Assembly (NCBI RefSeq): GCF_040054535.1
Contig: NC_090787.1
Span: forward strand, 16,320,001-16,384,000
Reading direction: 5' to 3'
From: Antennarius striatus
Taxonomy: Eukaryota; Chordata; Actinopteri; Lophiiformes; Antennariidae
DNA: 64,000 nt
Part shown: piece after piece, positions 34,452-54,827 of the stretch
How the letters are laid out: each line of letters begins with the position of its first letter
Numbering within the stretch: position 1 is the stretch's first letter
Program-made: the position numbers and the translations under genes
The notes under the pieces: model-generated
What the model was told of the DNA's origin: nothing
The model's input: only the letters and a program-made list of their open reading frames with translations
Databases searched by the model: none

Positions 34452-37400
34452 ATGGCTGATCCTCCGAGAGAGTTTTCCCTGTCCTCACGACCATTGAGGA
34501 GCGCCTTCCACATTTGTAGAGGTCCTTTTTGTCACCCACTGATGGGTTGTAAGTTCATTCCTCGATTCTTTTGCATTTTCAGACAAGGAAACAGTCATTT
34601 AGGTGGAAGATGTTGGGTTTTTTTGTTAGGCAGATGTAGAAACTGTGGTCTAGTTTTGCACATTTGTAAACTAGTCAACAAATTTTTATGTCCTGGACTT
34701 TTTTGTGACTTTAAAGTTACATTCTTCCACCAGGATTATAAATATGTAAATGAAAACCTTGCATGTAAATGTAAAAAAAAAAAGTCCCTGTGGAATAGGC
34801 AGCAGGACACTGGGTGTGTGTCTTTCTTTGGGGTTGATGTTTGAGCTTGAGGTGACCCTGATGAATCCAGATAAATAAACAGGTCCTTAAATATTGGGAA
34901 ACTATTTTCATCTTTTTTTGCCCTGTACACCACCACAAATGATTTGAAATGACGCAAACAACTGCAGACTTTCAGCTTTAATTTCAGGGTATTTACATCC
35001 AAATCAGGTGAAAGGTGTAGGAATTGCAAAAGTTTTGACATATGCGTCCCACTTTTTAAGGGACCAAAAGTAATTGGACAATTGGCTGCTCAGCTGTTCC
35101 ATGGCCAGGTGTGGACAAAAGGCCTAGAGTTAATTCAAAGTTTGCATTTGGAATCGAATTGCTATCAACTCTCAATAGGAGGTCCAAAGAGCTATCATTA
35201 TCAGTGAAGCAAGCCATCATTAGGCTGGAAAAGCAAAGCAAATCCATCAGAGAGATAGCAAAAACATTAGGTGTGGCCAAATCAATTGTTTGGAACATTC
35301 TTAAAAAGAAAGAACACACCGGTGAGCTCAGCAACACCAAAAGATCCGGAAGACCACGGAAAACGACTGTGGTGGAAGACAGAAGAATTCCTTCCCTGGT
35401 GAAAAGAAACCCCTTCACAACAGTTGTCCAGATCAAGAACACTGCAGGAGGCGTCTCTGTGTCAACAATCGAGAGAAGACTTCACCAGAGTGAATACAGA
35501 GGCTTCAGCACAGGATGTAAACCACTGGTGACCCTCAAAAACAAGGAAGACCAGATTAGAGTTGGCAAAAAAAACATCTAAAAAAGCCGCTACAGTTCTG
35601 GAACAACATCCTTTGGACAGATGAGGCAAAGATCAACTTGAACCAGAATGATGGGAAGAGAAGAGTATGGAGAAAGAAAAGGAACCGCTCATGATCCACA
35701 ACATACCACCTCATCAGTGAAGAATGGTGGTGGTAGTGTAGTTTATTAACGCAAAGAAGTGGAATGTTGTGGAATGGCCAAGTCAATCACCTGACCTGAA
35801 TCCAATCGACCATGCATTTTATTTGCTGAAGATAAAAATGACGGGAAAATGCCCCAAGAACAAACAGGAACTGAAGACAGTTGCAGTGGAGGCCTGGCAG
35901 AGCATCACCAGGAACGAAACCCAGCGTCTGGTGATGTCCCTGCATTCCAGACTTCCGGCTGTCATTGACTGCAAAGGATTTGCAACCAAAATATTAAAAA
36001 GTGACAGTTTGATTTATGATTGTTTAGTTTGTCCCATTACTTTTGATCACTTAAAAAGTGGGAGGCACATGTAGAAATTGTTGTAATTCCTACACCGATC
36101 ATCTGATTTGGATGAAAATACCCTCAAATTTAAAGCCGAAAGTCTGCACTTAAAGCACGTCTTGTTTGTGTCATTTCAAATCATTTGTGGTGGTGAACAG
36201 GGCCAAAAAGATGAAAATAGTGTCGATGTCCCAATATTTATGGGCCTGACTGTATATTTGAATGAGGTCATCTTGACATTGCAACAGATCATGATCTTAT
36301 TTTATTGTTTCAGACTCCTGGTCAGACAGAACTCCTCTCCATGAAGCCGCCTTCCGAGGCAGGCTGCTGCACATGAAAAACCTCATTGCTAAGGTAAATG
36401 TAAAAAAGCTCCTTCTGTCTGTAGACAGAAAAAATGAAATTCAATGCACAGGGTGGTATATGATGCTGTTTTTCTCTTTTATCCTCCTCACAGGGTTATC
36501 ATGCAAACACACTCACCCTGGACAGAGTGTCACCGCTTCATGAAGCTTGCCTTGGAGGCCATTATGCTTGTATCAAGTTCCTGCTGGACCAAGGTGCAAA
36601 TGTAAGAGCATCAGGATGTACTGAGATTATATTATACTGTGTGTGCGTGTGTGTGATAAATAAAATAAATAATGAAATAAATAGATAGAATGTTTGTGAA
36701 TGATCTTTTTTCTTATTCCTCCACAGGTGCAGGAAGTATCGACAGAAGGATGCACGCCTCTCTTCTACTCCTGCTGCAGTGGAGACGCTGCTTGTGTCCG
36801 GATCATGTTGCAACATGGGGCCTGCATCCACGCCCCCAATCAGATTACATCACCCGTCAATGAGGCTGCTAAGAGAGGTGACTGTGTACTAATCTGTGTG
36901 AGTGTGAAGGCGTCACCTGTGAGGTCACAGGTACTCAAGCTGTCCTGTCTGTCATCATCAGGTCGCTCAGATTGTCTGGAGCTGCTGCTGGCGCACGGCG
37001 CTCAACTCGACATGGATCAGAAGGATATCGGGACACCGCTGTACTCGGCCTGCAAAGCCCGGGCTGAAGCCTGTGCAACACTGCTGCTGCGCTCAGGTAA
37101 TCTACTAACTCTGCAGTGACACAAAAATCAGGATTATTTTAAGTTACACCTGAAAGGAAAATTTAAAATGCAAAAACCTTATCTTTAAAATGAAATTTAG
37201 GTGAATTGGTTACCATAAATTATCCATACTTGGTAGATATGACCCGCTGGCAACTTGTACAGGGTGTACCCCGCCTGTCCAGGGTGACCTGGATTTGGAT
37301 AGACAACTAAAGACTAGGCAATTTCTAATGATCTTTTTTACAAGAATATGAATTAATCAAGTATACTTTTAAATTTTCACATAATTTTTCTAAGAATAGT

Positions 37401-37973
37401 TTATTGCTACTACTAAAGACATGAGGAGGACGATATAGGAATGTTTTTTATCTTTCACTTTTTGTTTCCAGAACATCACTTAGACATTTGGGTATTTAAT
37501 AGATTGTGTGTGTGTGTGTGTGTGTCTGTGTGTGTGTGTGTGTGTGTGGCTACATTCAGGCGCAGATGTTCAGCTGGGCTGTGGGCAGGACACTCCTTTA
37601 CATGCTGCGGTTCGAATTGGAGATGCCACCATCGTGGATCTCCTGCTGGACTTTGGGGCTGATGTGCATTGCAGGAACTCCGACGGAAAGACTCCTCTTG
37701 ATCTGTTGCCACCCAGCAGCCCAATAAGAATGGCTCTGCAGAGCAGAGGTATGTTGTGGGCCCTCATCATTCATGCTTCTGGAATGCCAAAGGAGCTATA
37801 ACCCTACAAAATCTAACAATTGCACCCACTCTTGTTCTTCGTGCCCAGGTCCAAGCTCCCTCTCTGAGCTCTGTCGCTTCTGTATTCGCCGAAGCCTGGG
37901 AAGGACTCGTCTCCACAAAGCCTCGTGTCTCCACCTTCCTCAGAGACTCACAGACTTCCTCCTCTACCAGTGA
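34452..37973 (+). CDS. asb9: Ankyrin repeat and SOCS box protein 9
   Basis: Seven coding exons: 34452-34548, 36314-36393, 36494-36601, 36727-36877, 36962-37096, 37560-37748 and 37849-37973. Phases agree, giving 294 aa, the length I recall for human ASB9. ASB proteins are substrate receptors of Cullin-5 ubiquitin ligases. Human ASB9 targets creatine kinase. Visible: six ankyrin-type repeats (TPLHEAAFRGRLL, SPLHEACLGGHYACIKFLL, TPLFYSCCSGDAACV, EAAKRGRSDCLELLLAHGA, TPLYSACKARAEACATLLL, TPLHAAVRIGDATIVDLLL) and a C-terminal SOCS box with BC-box LSELCRFCIRRSLG and a Cul5-box Pro (LPQRLTDFLLYQ). The wording of exon 1 (PLMG) and of exon 6 (GCGQDTPLHA, DFGAD, LPPSSP) fits ASB9 better than ASB11, although repeat 1 is ASB11-like. 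Intron 1 holds a Tc1 fossil. The gene lies downstream of piga as in mammals. Polyadenylation signal at 38127-38132. Confidence 0.85.
34867..36254 (+). mobile_element. Decayed Tc1-like DNA transposon in asb9 intron 1
   Basis: Long inverted terminal repeats of about 190-210 bp. The left copy (about 34880-35070, with aaatattgggaaactatttt and accaccacaaatgatttgaa) matches the reverse of the right copy (about 36040-36254), which ends ...tgggcctgactgta at a TA site. The outermost left end is diverged. Transposase remains lie on the plus strand. 35111-35581 has the paired helix-turn-helix region (SIREIAKTLGVAKSIVWNIL) and a GRPRKTT hinge. Near 35605 is ILWTDEAKINL (first catalytic Asp). 35769-36000 has the C-terminal part, with WPSQSPDLNPID in place of the usual DLNPIE. 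The middle segment that carries the second Asp is deleted, and frames are interrupted. The copy is inactive. Confidence 0.92.
37245..37320 (+). repeat. Teleost interspersed repeat fragment in asb9 intron 5
   Basis: Contains tggcaacttgtacagggtgt and accccgcctgtccagggtga, the same phrase family as 56380-56500 and 63325-63415. Confidence 0.5.
37505..37549. repeat. (TG)n microsatellite at the asb9 exon 6 acceptor
   Basis: About 21 TG units with one TC interruption. The tract ends 10 bp before the acceptor AG (37558-37559) and stands where a polypyrimidine tract would be. Confidence 0.95.
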
Positions 37974-40673
37974 GGTGTTGAAGTGCTCCCCTGGTTCTGT
38001 GTGCCTCGTATTTTAATACATTCACAATTGTGCCTTGGCTCGCTGACTAACAAAGGAAAACAATGTGATTTTTTAGTCATCTACATTTTATGTTTAATTC
38101 TTACAATGTTGCAGACCAGTGTTTTGAATAAAGAATAAATGCAGAAGCTGCTGTGAAGTACTGAGTGTCATTTTTTTCATCTATAATTTTTTATGGTTGG
38201 GTTTTTGATTGTTCTGATTTTACACATAAGTGTCAGTGAACATGGGGGGGGAGAGCTGTTGCTTGTCAAAGACCCTGTTTAGAGCCTGTAGCAGCTCCAG
38301 AGGGAGACGGGTGCAATCCTCTATTTTAAATTGTAAATCTGGAACAGGAAAAGTTAAAAAAAAAAGAAAAAAAAAGATGTTTAATTAGCAAAGTTTGATC
38401 ACCAGTTGTCCATGCTTCAACCCTGTATTGGCTGCAATTTACATCAGAGATCCCAGTCTGAGACAGATGGTGTTAAAGTGCACTCTGGGAGATGTAGTGC
38501 TTGTAATTTGACAGTGAAGTGCAGTATGTGTAATAATGATGCTGTCTTCGGCGATGATGCATTGATTGTGTCGTAGGAATAGAATTCTAAATCAAGAAGT
38601 TTAGTTAAATTTCTGAGTATTAATGCTGATTCTTATATTTATGTGTGGGAACGACCTTCTGATTAAAACATGATACCTATAGGAATCACATGGTTTCTGT
38701 CTGTCTGTCTGTCTATCTGTCTGTCTGTCTGTCACCATACTGGATCAGCCTGGTCAGAAAATTCACACAGAATACAATAAGGGTAACAATAATGGGAAAT
38801 GTGGAACCAGGCAGAAATAAATCCAAAGATTTGAAAGAGAGACTGCACTTTATGACACAAGAAAAAGTTAGTTTTATTCAAATGCCACTGAAAAGGTCAC
38901 TTGTACTGAACAGTGAGGCAGATAAATGTTATATATGACGACTTTGCCTACATTAAAAGGAAAGCTACAGATTCTCGATTTTACACGGCATTAACGAACT
39001 GGATGACATTTTCTGTGAAGTAGGTGGCATCAGTGGGTTTACATTGATGGTCACAGATGAAGACCAGAGTCAGTTGGAGTCACTGATATAATAATTTCAA
39101 AAACCAACAAGTAGTTCACGCTCTGATCACAGCTCCATGAGAAAAATGTCAGCTTTACTGTGTAAGTGAAGGACGTCTGACATAAAGTGCTGTGCCTGAT
39201 GGTCGTAGTTGCTGCCAAGGTTGCCACAGTTGTTAGGTTCAGGGGTCGTGTATGTTTTAAATATGTTTTACCTTCATTGACAGGAGTCCTGATTTAAAAG
39301 TTACATTTTGTACATTTTTCACACACATTGTCTTTCTCCTGAATTAAAGTTATTTTTATGATGTGAAAAATTTCAGTGTGAGAAATAAAAAAAAAACACT
39401 TGAAATCTGAAAGGGCAGAGAAAAGTTTTTTTTATTTATTTATTGACAGCAGTTATCGATTCCACACTTCCTGTAGAAAGCAGTGACAGTAATACACATC
39501 TAAACGTTTAACTGTAATTACACCATTAAATTATAAAGAGATAAATCAAAGCAACAAAATAAAATATACTAGAAATAGAGTTAATAAAAATATTGTCATA
39601 TCCTGTCTCTATAGTATGAACATGTTATCACCTACACATTTCTATGTTTAGTCAGAGTAATGTTTGTCACTTTCACCGTCTATGGAGCGTTAGTGTGGTG
39701 ACATTTTGCTTCTGAGCTCACAGGAGCACAAACATGTGTTTTGTTTAATAGGGATGTTCATTGATTAGCAGGTATTATGTATTAGTCATCTTCTATCATG
39801 ATGTTTCCAGAGAAAATGTCAGATGATTATAATCCCTCCAGTTTCCAGTGGATTTAAAGGACATTATTGTGTTTGCTCAGAGGCAGGGCAATGGAGGTTA
39901 TTGTTGATGTTGTGCTCCAGACAAAAAAAAATAAAAAAATTTAAAAACCAGTAATCATCTACATTCCACATTATTTAGTAGGAGCTATACGTATATATTT
40001 TACACAACTGCACACAACATGAGGTACAAAATTTACACAAAACTGCTTGAAAAAATATTTCTGCCACTGTACAAAAAATAAAATAAAGAGTGAAAACAGG
40101 ATTAACGACCTTGTTACCATGGACACAATGCGACCTGTCACATTTCCAGTAGCTTTATGACTCACAAACATTCTGATGTCTTCATGACATTTTTTTTTAT
40201 TACGCACAAGTAATGATTATTTTATTAATTTTTTCTCCAGTACTAAATTCGTCATATTCTTCAACAATGCAAATAAAAGCATGCAGACTAAACTGATCCC
40301 GCATGGTTTTCATTGTAAATCACACACGAACATTGTTGTGACGTGACAGCACGAGTCACCTAACATCTACAAGACATTTATCTGTTAGGGAGCATATAAA
40401 TATTAGTGTCGCCTTTGTTTTTCTGTCATCAGTTATAGTTTAAAACACTGATTAAATGTTTCTGACTAATGTTTGACTTCCTGTTTGACGTCTGCGTGTA
40501 AAATATCACTAGTGGTTCAGGTTTATTTTGTTAAAAAGGTAAAAGTTGTGGTTGAGCAGCCTAAATATGTTCCTTTATAACCCAGTGTGTGATGAGTGTG
40601 ATCAGTGGTGATCAGTGTGATCAGCACGACTCCAGCTTGAGGTGTTCTGAAGGTTTTGGCAGCACACGTGCAT
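37974..40673. other. asb9 3'UTR, spacer and grpr 3'UTR side
   Basis: The asb9 3'UTR ends near AATAAA at 38127-38132. The grpr 3'UTR probably extends leftward from 40673, with several TTTATT strings such as 40221-40226 as possible minus-strand signals. A (CTGT)n run lies at about 38698-38733. I see no further gene here. Confidence 0.5.
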
Positions 40674-43014
40674 TCAGACGTTGGTTATATTTGAGGTTCC
40701 GCTGTTCTGGCTGGACAGCCGTCTGGGAGACGTCCAGCACAGAAGCTGCTTTCTGAAATGTCTGCTGAAACTTTTGCTCATCACGATGAGGGCATACGGA
40801 TTCACGCAGGAGTTGGTGAAGGCCAAGATGCGAGCACACACACTAGCGATGAAGTGGCTCAGTGAGGTGTCCACCTGGTCGTAGTGGTAGGAGCGGTAGA
40901 GGTAGATCACATGACTCGGCAGCCAGCAGACAGCAAACAAACCAACAAATACCAGCACGATTTTGGCCAGACGCTTCCTGGACTTCATCTGACAGGAGAG
41001 TCGACAGGGAAGGATTCAGTTTCCACAAACAATGCAGTAATCTCTAGTATCTACTGTATATATTTATAATATAACATGAGTGAATGGATATAATTATGTT
41101 CATATATTTATCATTAGTCCTGTACTTTGATTTATGATCAATTAGTTTTAATATTTAGGCCTACGTTAGGTGAACAGCACCTCTGGTTCTCAATTTTTGT
41201 TCCTTTCTGCGACTCCTCATGTTGTTTTTGTTTCATATTAAAATAGATTTTATTAAATAGATACAGTTATCCAGATATACACAAGAAAATGTACCCAAAT
41301 GTGTTTTAAACTGTTCAGAACCTTTCAACATTTGACATTATCTACATCAACAAGTGGTTTTCCTGTTAATCCTGGAATTTTAGTTTATAGATACAAGCGT
41401 TCAAATGAAGAGATACGACTGAAAGTCCTGAGAAAATAATACAAGGATTATGAGTTGAGATTCCATGCGGTAGATAATCATTACTTTTATTTCTGATTAA
41501 TGTGGTTTTTTTAACTAGGATATTCTCTGCTCCTTTATATTTCTAAGAACAACTGATGTCATCTCAAACAATTTGATAAGAGAGCGAACTTATTTTGTGT
41601 TACGTCAAACTCCTCTGTTTTCTCCCCAGTATCTGGATGATTCACTATTGAATGAGAAGAAGTGGACCTGAGGGTCAGACCTGTCTCTGAAGGGGCAGGT
41701 GTCCTTCAGCAGGGATGTCTGCAGAGCTCCTCATCAGGCTGCGGGCGATGAAGCAGTAGTAGACGGATATGATGAAGAGTGGGATGACGTAGAAAATGAG
41801 GAATGAGGCGGTGGAATGGATTTTGGGGTGTAGCTCCCCAGCATGTGGGTAAGGGGCACAGGTAACAAATGTCTCATTGGTGTGGGTGGTGGTGAAGGTG
41901 TGCATGTCAGAGAAGATGGCTTCAGGAATGGCCAGAGTCACAGACAGCAGCCAGATCGCCCCCGCCTGTAAACACACACTGAGTCCAGCGCTGGACCGGT
42001 GGAAGTCCAGCGGCTTCACTATGGCTTTGTACCTGAGTGGAGAACAGACAGTTGTGGTGAATCAGTGAAACTCATGGACTCTGATGACCTCATATAGTCT
42101 TTTCACCATGAATATAATAGAAAAACAAGAACAGAACGCACAAGAACAACTACCACTGTATTTACACCTGCAACTGAAGAACAGTCCACTAAAGATCCAC
42201 ACTATATTCCCTTAGAAATGAAAGCATCTGGACGAAATCTAATACTCCCAAGTTTCATTTGTTCAGTTGTATTTGAGTTGTTTTGTCTCATCACTGATCC
42301 TGATAATAAAAAATAAAAAAAAACCCAACAAGCAAACAAAAGGGCACAGATGAAACCAGCCTGATCTGGCGGCGATGCACTGATTTGATTCCAGTCCTCC
42401 AGGGGAAGGTCGCTTTATTGTTTTCATTAAAGGAAGACATGCTTTCATATCTGAGTGAGAATAAACATCCACGGTAGATCATATTAGCTCATCCATAGTC
42501 TCAATTAGTCACTCAATTATCTGTCTCATCAATGAGAAAGTAACTTCATCCCCCACTGCTATTAAATATGATTTACTCCTAAGAGCAGAGATCCAATATT
42601 GGACTAGCATTAATAAAGAGCGGTTTATTTTCTTGTATAAATTGAATCATTTAACTTGTGGGTACCAGAGAATGAAGACGCAATTGTGCTTATTCTGTTA
42701 TGCTTCAGGCTTAGAAACACTGAACAACCTAACTGTGTACACTGGAAGGGTCACTTTATGATAGAAAACAAGAACACTGACCACTGATATAATGATTTAT
42801 ACAATATCAAACCAAATCACTGGAGTTTTTACACGATAAAAATTATTTTAAAAAAATTAAACCACTCTTAGTTCTTGGTTTTGTGCTGCTGAGAGTAAAT
42901 TATTTTTTTCCTTTTGTTTTTTTGGGATGAACAATAAATGCATAAATCATTTGTAAACCTGGCAGCACAGACATGGTTATAACAACCGCTCATTTACCGA
43001 TGATGATGATGATG

Positions 43015-43055
<41 letters not shown>

Positions 43056-43679
43056 TTATTATTACTATTATTAATAATAATAGTAATAATAATAATTTCG
43101 ATAATAGTAATATTTTTTTGCATAAAAGTGTGTTTAAAATGACGCCAGACTTCATAACCATCTCAACCAAAACCGCGCGTCAAACGTTTCCTCTCTCGTT
43201 GCGCGTCAGTAGTTAAAACACGATGTTCAGGACATTCAGAGGGTGAATATTTGGATCGAGTACCGGTCAACGGACAGGGCGGTCAGCGTAAACACGGACA
43301 CCCCCACGGAGGTGAGCTGGATGAAAGGGATCAGTTTACACCCGACGCGCCCGAACAGCCACTCGTCCACCAGGTAGCGGCTGGCGTCCACCGGCGCGCA
43401 GGTCAGCAGCAGCACCAGGTCCCCCAGAGCCAGGCTGGACAGCAACAGGTTGGGCACCGTCCGCAGGGACTTCACCCACAGACACGTCTTCATCAGAGTC
43501 ACGTTCCCCACTAGACCCACAGCGATGATTATTCCGTAGATCGCCGCGATTCCTACACCGGGGAGCCAGATGTCATACCGGTGCTGCTCTTCAGCGGGGT
43601 CCCAAAGAGTTCCGGTAGCATTAAACCCTGTTAAAACCCTGTCCTCCGGGGTTTGAACGAATAGATCCTCCAGAGACAT
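40674..43679 (-). CDS. grpr: Gastrin-releasing peptide (bombesin-type) receptor, class A GPCR
   Basis: Three coding exons: 43679-43264, 42032-41681 and 40988-40674, giving 360 aa (human GRPR 384). The 352-nt middle exon matches the length I recall for the human gene. Seven-helix pattern: TM1 [20 protein letters not shown]2 [22 protein letters not shown]3 [19 protein letters not shown]; extracellular loop 2 [19 protein letters not shown]5 [19 protein letters not shown]6 [21 protein letters not shown]7 [17 protein letters not shown]. Phrases shared with GRPR include [27 protein letters not shown] and YRSYHY. Neuromedin-B receptor and BRS3 are the alternatives. GRPR is favoured by wording and by synteny with piga-asb9 (human Xp22). 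It couples to Gq in the family. Odd points: the TM7 NPxxY motif reads NPYALI (Ile324 in place of the Tyr), and the C-terminal tail is short. The donor after exon 1 is gtactc, weak but phase-consistent with the acceptor at 42033. Confidence 0.9.
43007..43092. repeat. (GAT)n-(AAT)n microsatellite in grpr intron 1
   Basis: Six GAT-type units followed by more than 20 AAT units, partly mirrored as ATT. Confidence 0.95.
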
Positions 43680-52535
<8,856 letters not shown>

Positions 52536-54540
52536 ATGGAAGTGGAACATTGCTGCTCACTGACCTAACAAATATCACCCCTTCGGTCTGAAAACCCCCA
52601 AGAATGAGATTGTTTAGAAACAAATTCATTGTCAGAGTGGATTGAACCTGGATGGATGGGTGCTATTTGTTTGGGATTTTCAGTTGCAGAAAAAAAAAAG
52701 GTGTAATTTGTATCTATACTAAAGTGGATGTGGATGTTCAGCTTCTAGGCTTTACCAGATTCATTCCACCTATTGTAACACTGCCTACTTCAATGTACTT
52801 AATCATCCCAAAGCAGGGATTTCAAACAGGGAGATAGACGCGCCCCCCCCCCCCTGCACTCAAGTATTTCTAAAGCGGTACTGGTAGTATGTTTACTGAA
52901 ACTGCTGTATTTTCTGCAAAGATGCCGGTCTCAGGTCAACATAAATATACAGGGAAGTTAAAAGAAGCAGCGATCACACCCAGTCAAACAAATTAAAAAA
53001 GAAACCAGTTAAAAATGTGTCACATAATGCCTTTAAAAGTTTTCTACCAGTCCACCAGCTGAGTGTTGTGCTTCATAGACCTTTGAGTTCATAGCTTTAC
53101 TGTGTGGAACTTCTTAAATAGATGTTGTAACACTTAAAGGTGGAAAAAAAGGAGGAAGTTTAGTAACGAACTCGCAAAATCATGCAAACTGGTTTTAGAG
53201 CAGTTCAACAGATGATCAAACTGGGGGTGTTGTCCTATTTAGTCTCACTTTATTTAAACTGTGCAATATTACCGAGTCACCCGAGTGAAACCAAGTCTAA
53301 CCACATGTAGCAGAGAGCGGCAGCTGTTCATATATTCTATGTTTCAAACTGTTTGGGAATATCTGATGTGCAGTACTGTGAATTTTCAACGTTTTCGCCC
53401 TGTAAAAAAGAAGTTATAATGTATTTGTGATGGGGAGCAACGACAAAGAGTAGAGAAGGTTATTAGTGACAATTTAATATTCTTTCCACTGCAGTCAGGT
53501 CACAATGCTAGTCGTATAAATGGAAGATTTGTTTAAACAACCGTGACAATGAGGCCTTAAAAACACAATGTGATCTCTCAGAGTAAAAAAACGATCGGTA
53601 ATGTTCCTGTTGTGGAGTGTGTCTACGTTGTCTGTGCTGTTCTGGCATCTGCATTCCTGCTGTCCACAAAAAAAGCCAAAAGGATTGCTGTTAATAATAA
53701 AGTGTCTGATGTTACATGTCACGAGTCTCTCATTGTTTTGTTTATTTTTGTTTACATCTCCAAATGTACAGACCTAGAGTAGGTTTAGGAATTTAGGAAT
53801 TTCTCAATAAATAGCTAGGGTTGTTTTTTTTTTTAAAATTGCTGCAGTTTAATGTCATGTATGAAAAATGTACATACAGTATATATTTGGATAAATATCT
53901 TTTACTCATTTAAAATTAATGGTTGCATTTTTAAATTGTGCTTCTCCTTGATGTCAGCTTAAAATATAATTAGGAAAATGCAATTATGTTACTTCATCAT
54001 ATAGAAAAATAAAAGTTCAAATATTAAAATTCAACGTCTGACGGTGAAAACTGACACACAAGCAGATCCCTGTATTTACCGGGTGTGATGTGAACATATT
54101 TAACATTTTTCTTCTCATCAGAATAAATAAGTTGTTTTGGAGCAGCAGGTTCTCCAGCTGTTGTCAGAAGAGTGTGTTCCGTGTTCCACTAAGATCATGT
54201 ATGGTACTGAAGAGTGTAAAGAGAATTTCCCCTCTGGGGATTAATAAAGTGTATTTAATCTTAATTTAATCTTAATCTTAATCAGAAAATTATCTTTGAC
54301 TCACCATCTGGCTTGAAGGCAAAGGAATCCCACCTGGCAAGAGAATAATATTTGTTTTAATATAAATCAGGTTGAGTTGGACATGGAACTTGTATACATA
54401 GGGTAGAGGGTGGGGTGGGATTAGGGTGTTATTTTTAATTTCTTTTTTTAAAAATATTTATTTATTTATTTATTTATTTATTTATTTGATGTTTGTTTGT
54501 TTATTTAGGAATGTGGGGGGGGGTCATTTATATGGATTTT
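52536..54540. other. lancl3 3'UTR and spacer to xk
   Basis: Possible lancl3 polyadenylation signals include AATAAA at 53696-53701. An L2/Maui-type tail (agaatttcccctctggggat taataaag, then a ttaatctt-type run) lies at about 54210-54285 on the plus strand. A (TTTA)n run lies at 54459-54488. No other gene is seen. Confidence 0.5.
54210..54285 (+). mobile_element. LINE (L2/Maui-type) 3' tail fragment
   Basis: The phrase gagaatttcccctctgggga followed by ttaataaagtgtatttaatc and repeated cttaat units matches the 3' end style of teleost L2/Maui LINEs. Only the tail is present. Confidence 0.6.
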
Positions 54541-54589
54541 CAAGATGCGCTCTGGACAACAGAACTGATGCCTTCCTGTCCGTGTTTAC

Positions 54590-54827
54590 ATGCGACCCCC
54601 ACCCCCCACCCCCACGTCGCCTCCGTGGCCTTTTGCGCCCCCCGCAGACCCACTCCGGGACAGCACGATGAAAACATCCCTCCCGCTCGTTAAAACGCAG
54701 ACGCGCTGCGGCGGCGGAGCGATCTCCCCTCCCCTCCTCCAGCCCAGCGGGCTCCACCCGCCGACCGCTCGGCGTTATGGATGTTCGGACCCGGCGCCGC
54801 GTCCCCCAAATGGCGGAGTGAGCGAGG
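54590..54827 (+). promoter_or_regulatory. xk: GC-rich xk promoter/5'UTR region
   Basis: A sharp rise in G+C and CpG starts near 54595 and runs into xk exon 1. There are C-rich runs and an aaATGGCGg element at 54809-54816. Two short upstream ATGs (54668, 54778) precede the chosen start, so upstream reading frames are possible if transcription begins before them. Confidence 0.5.
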
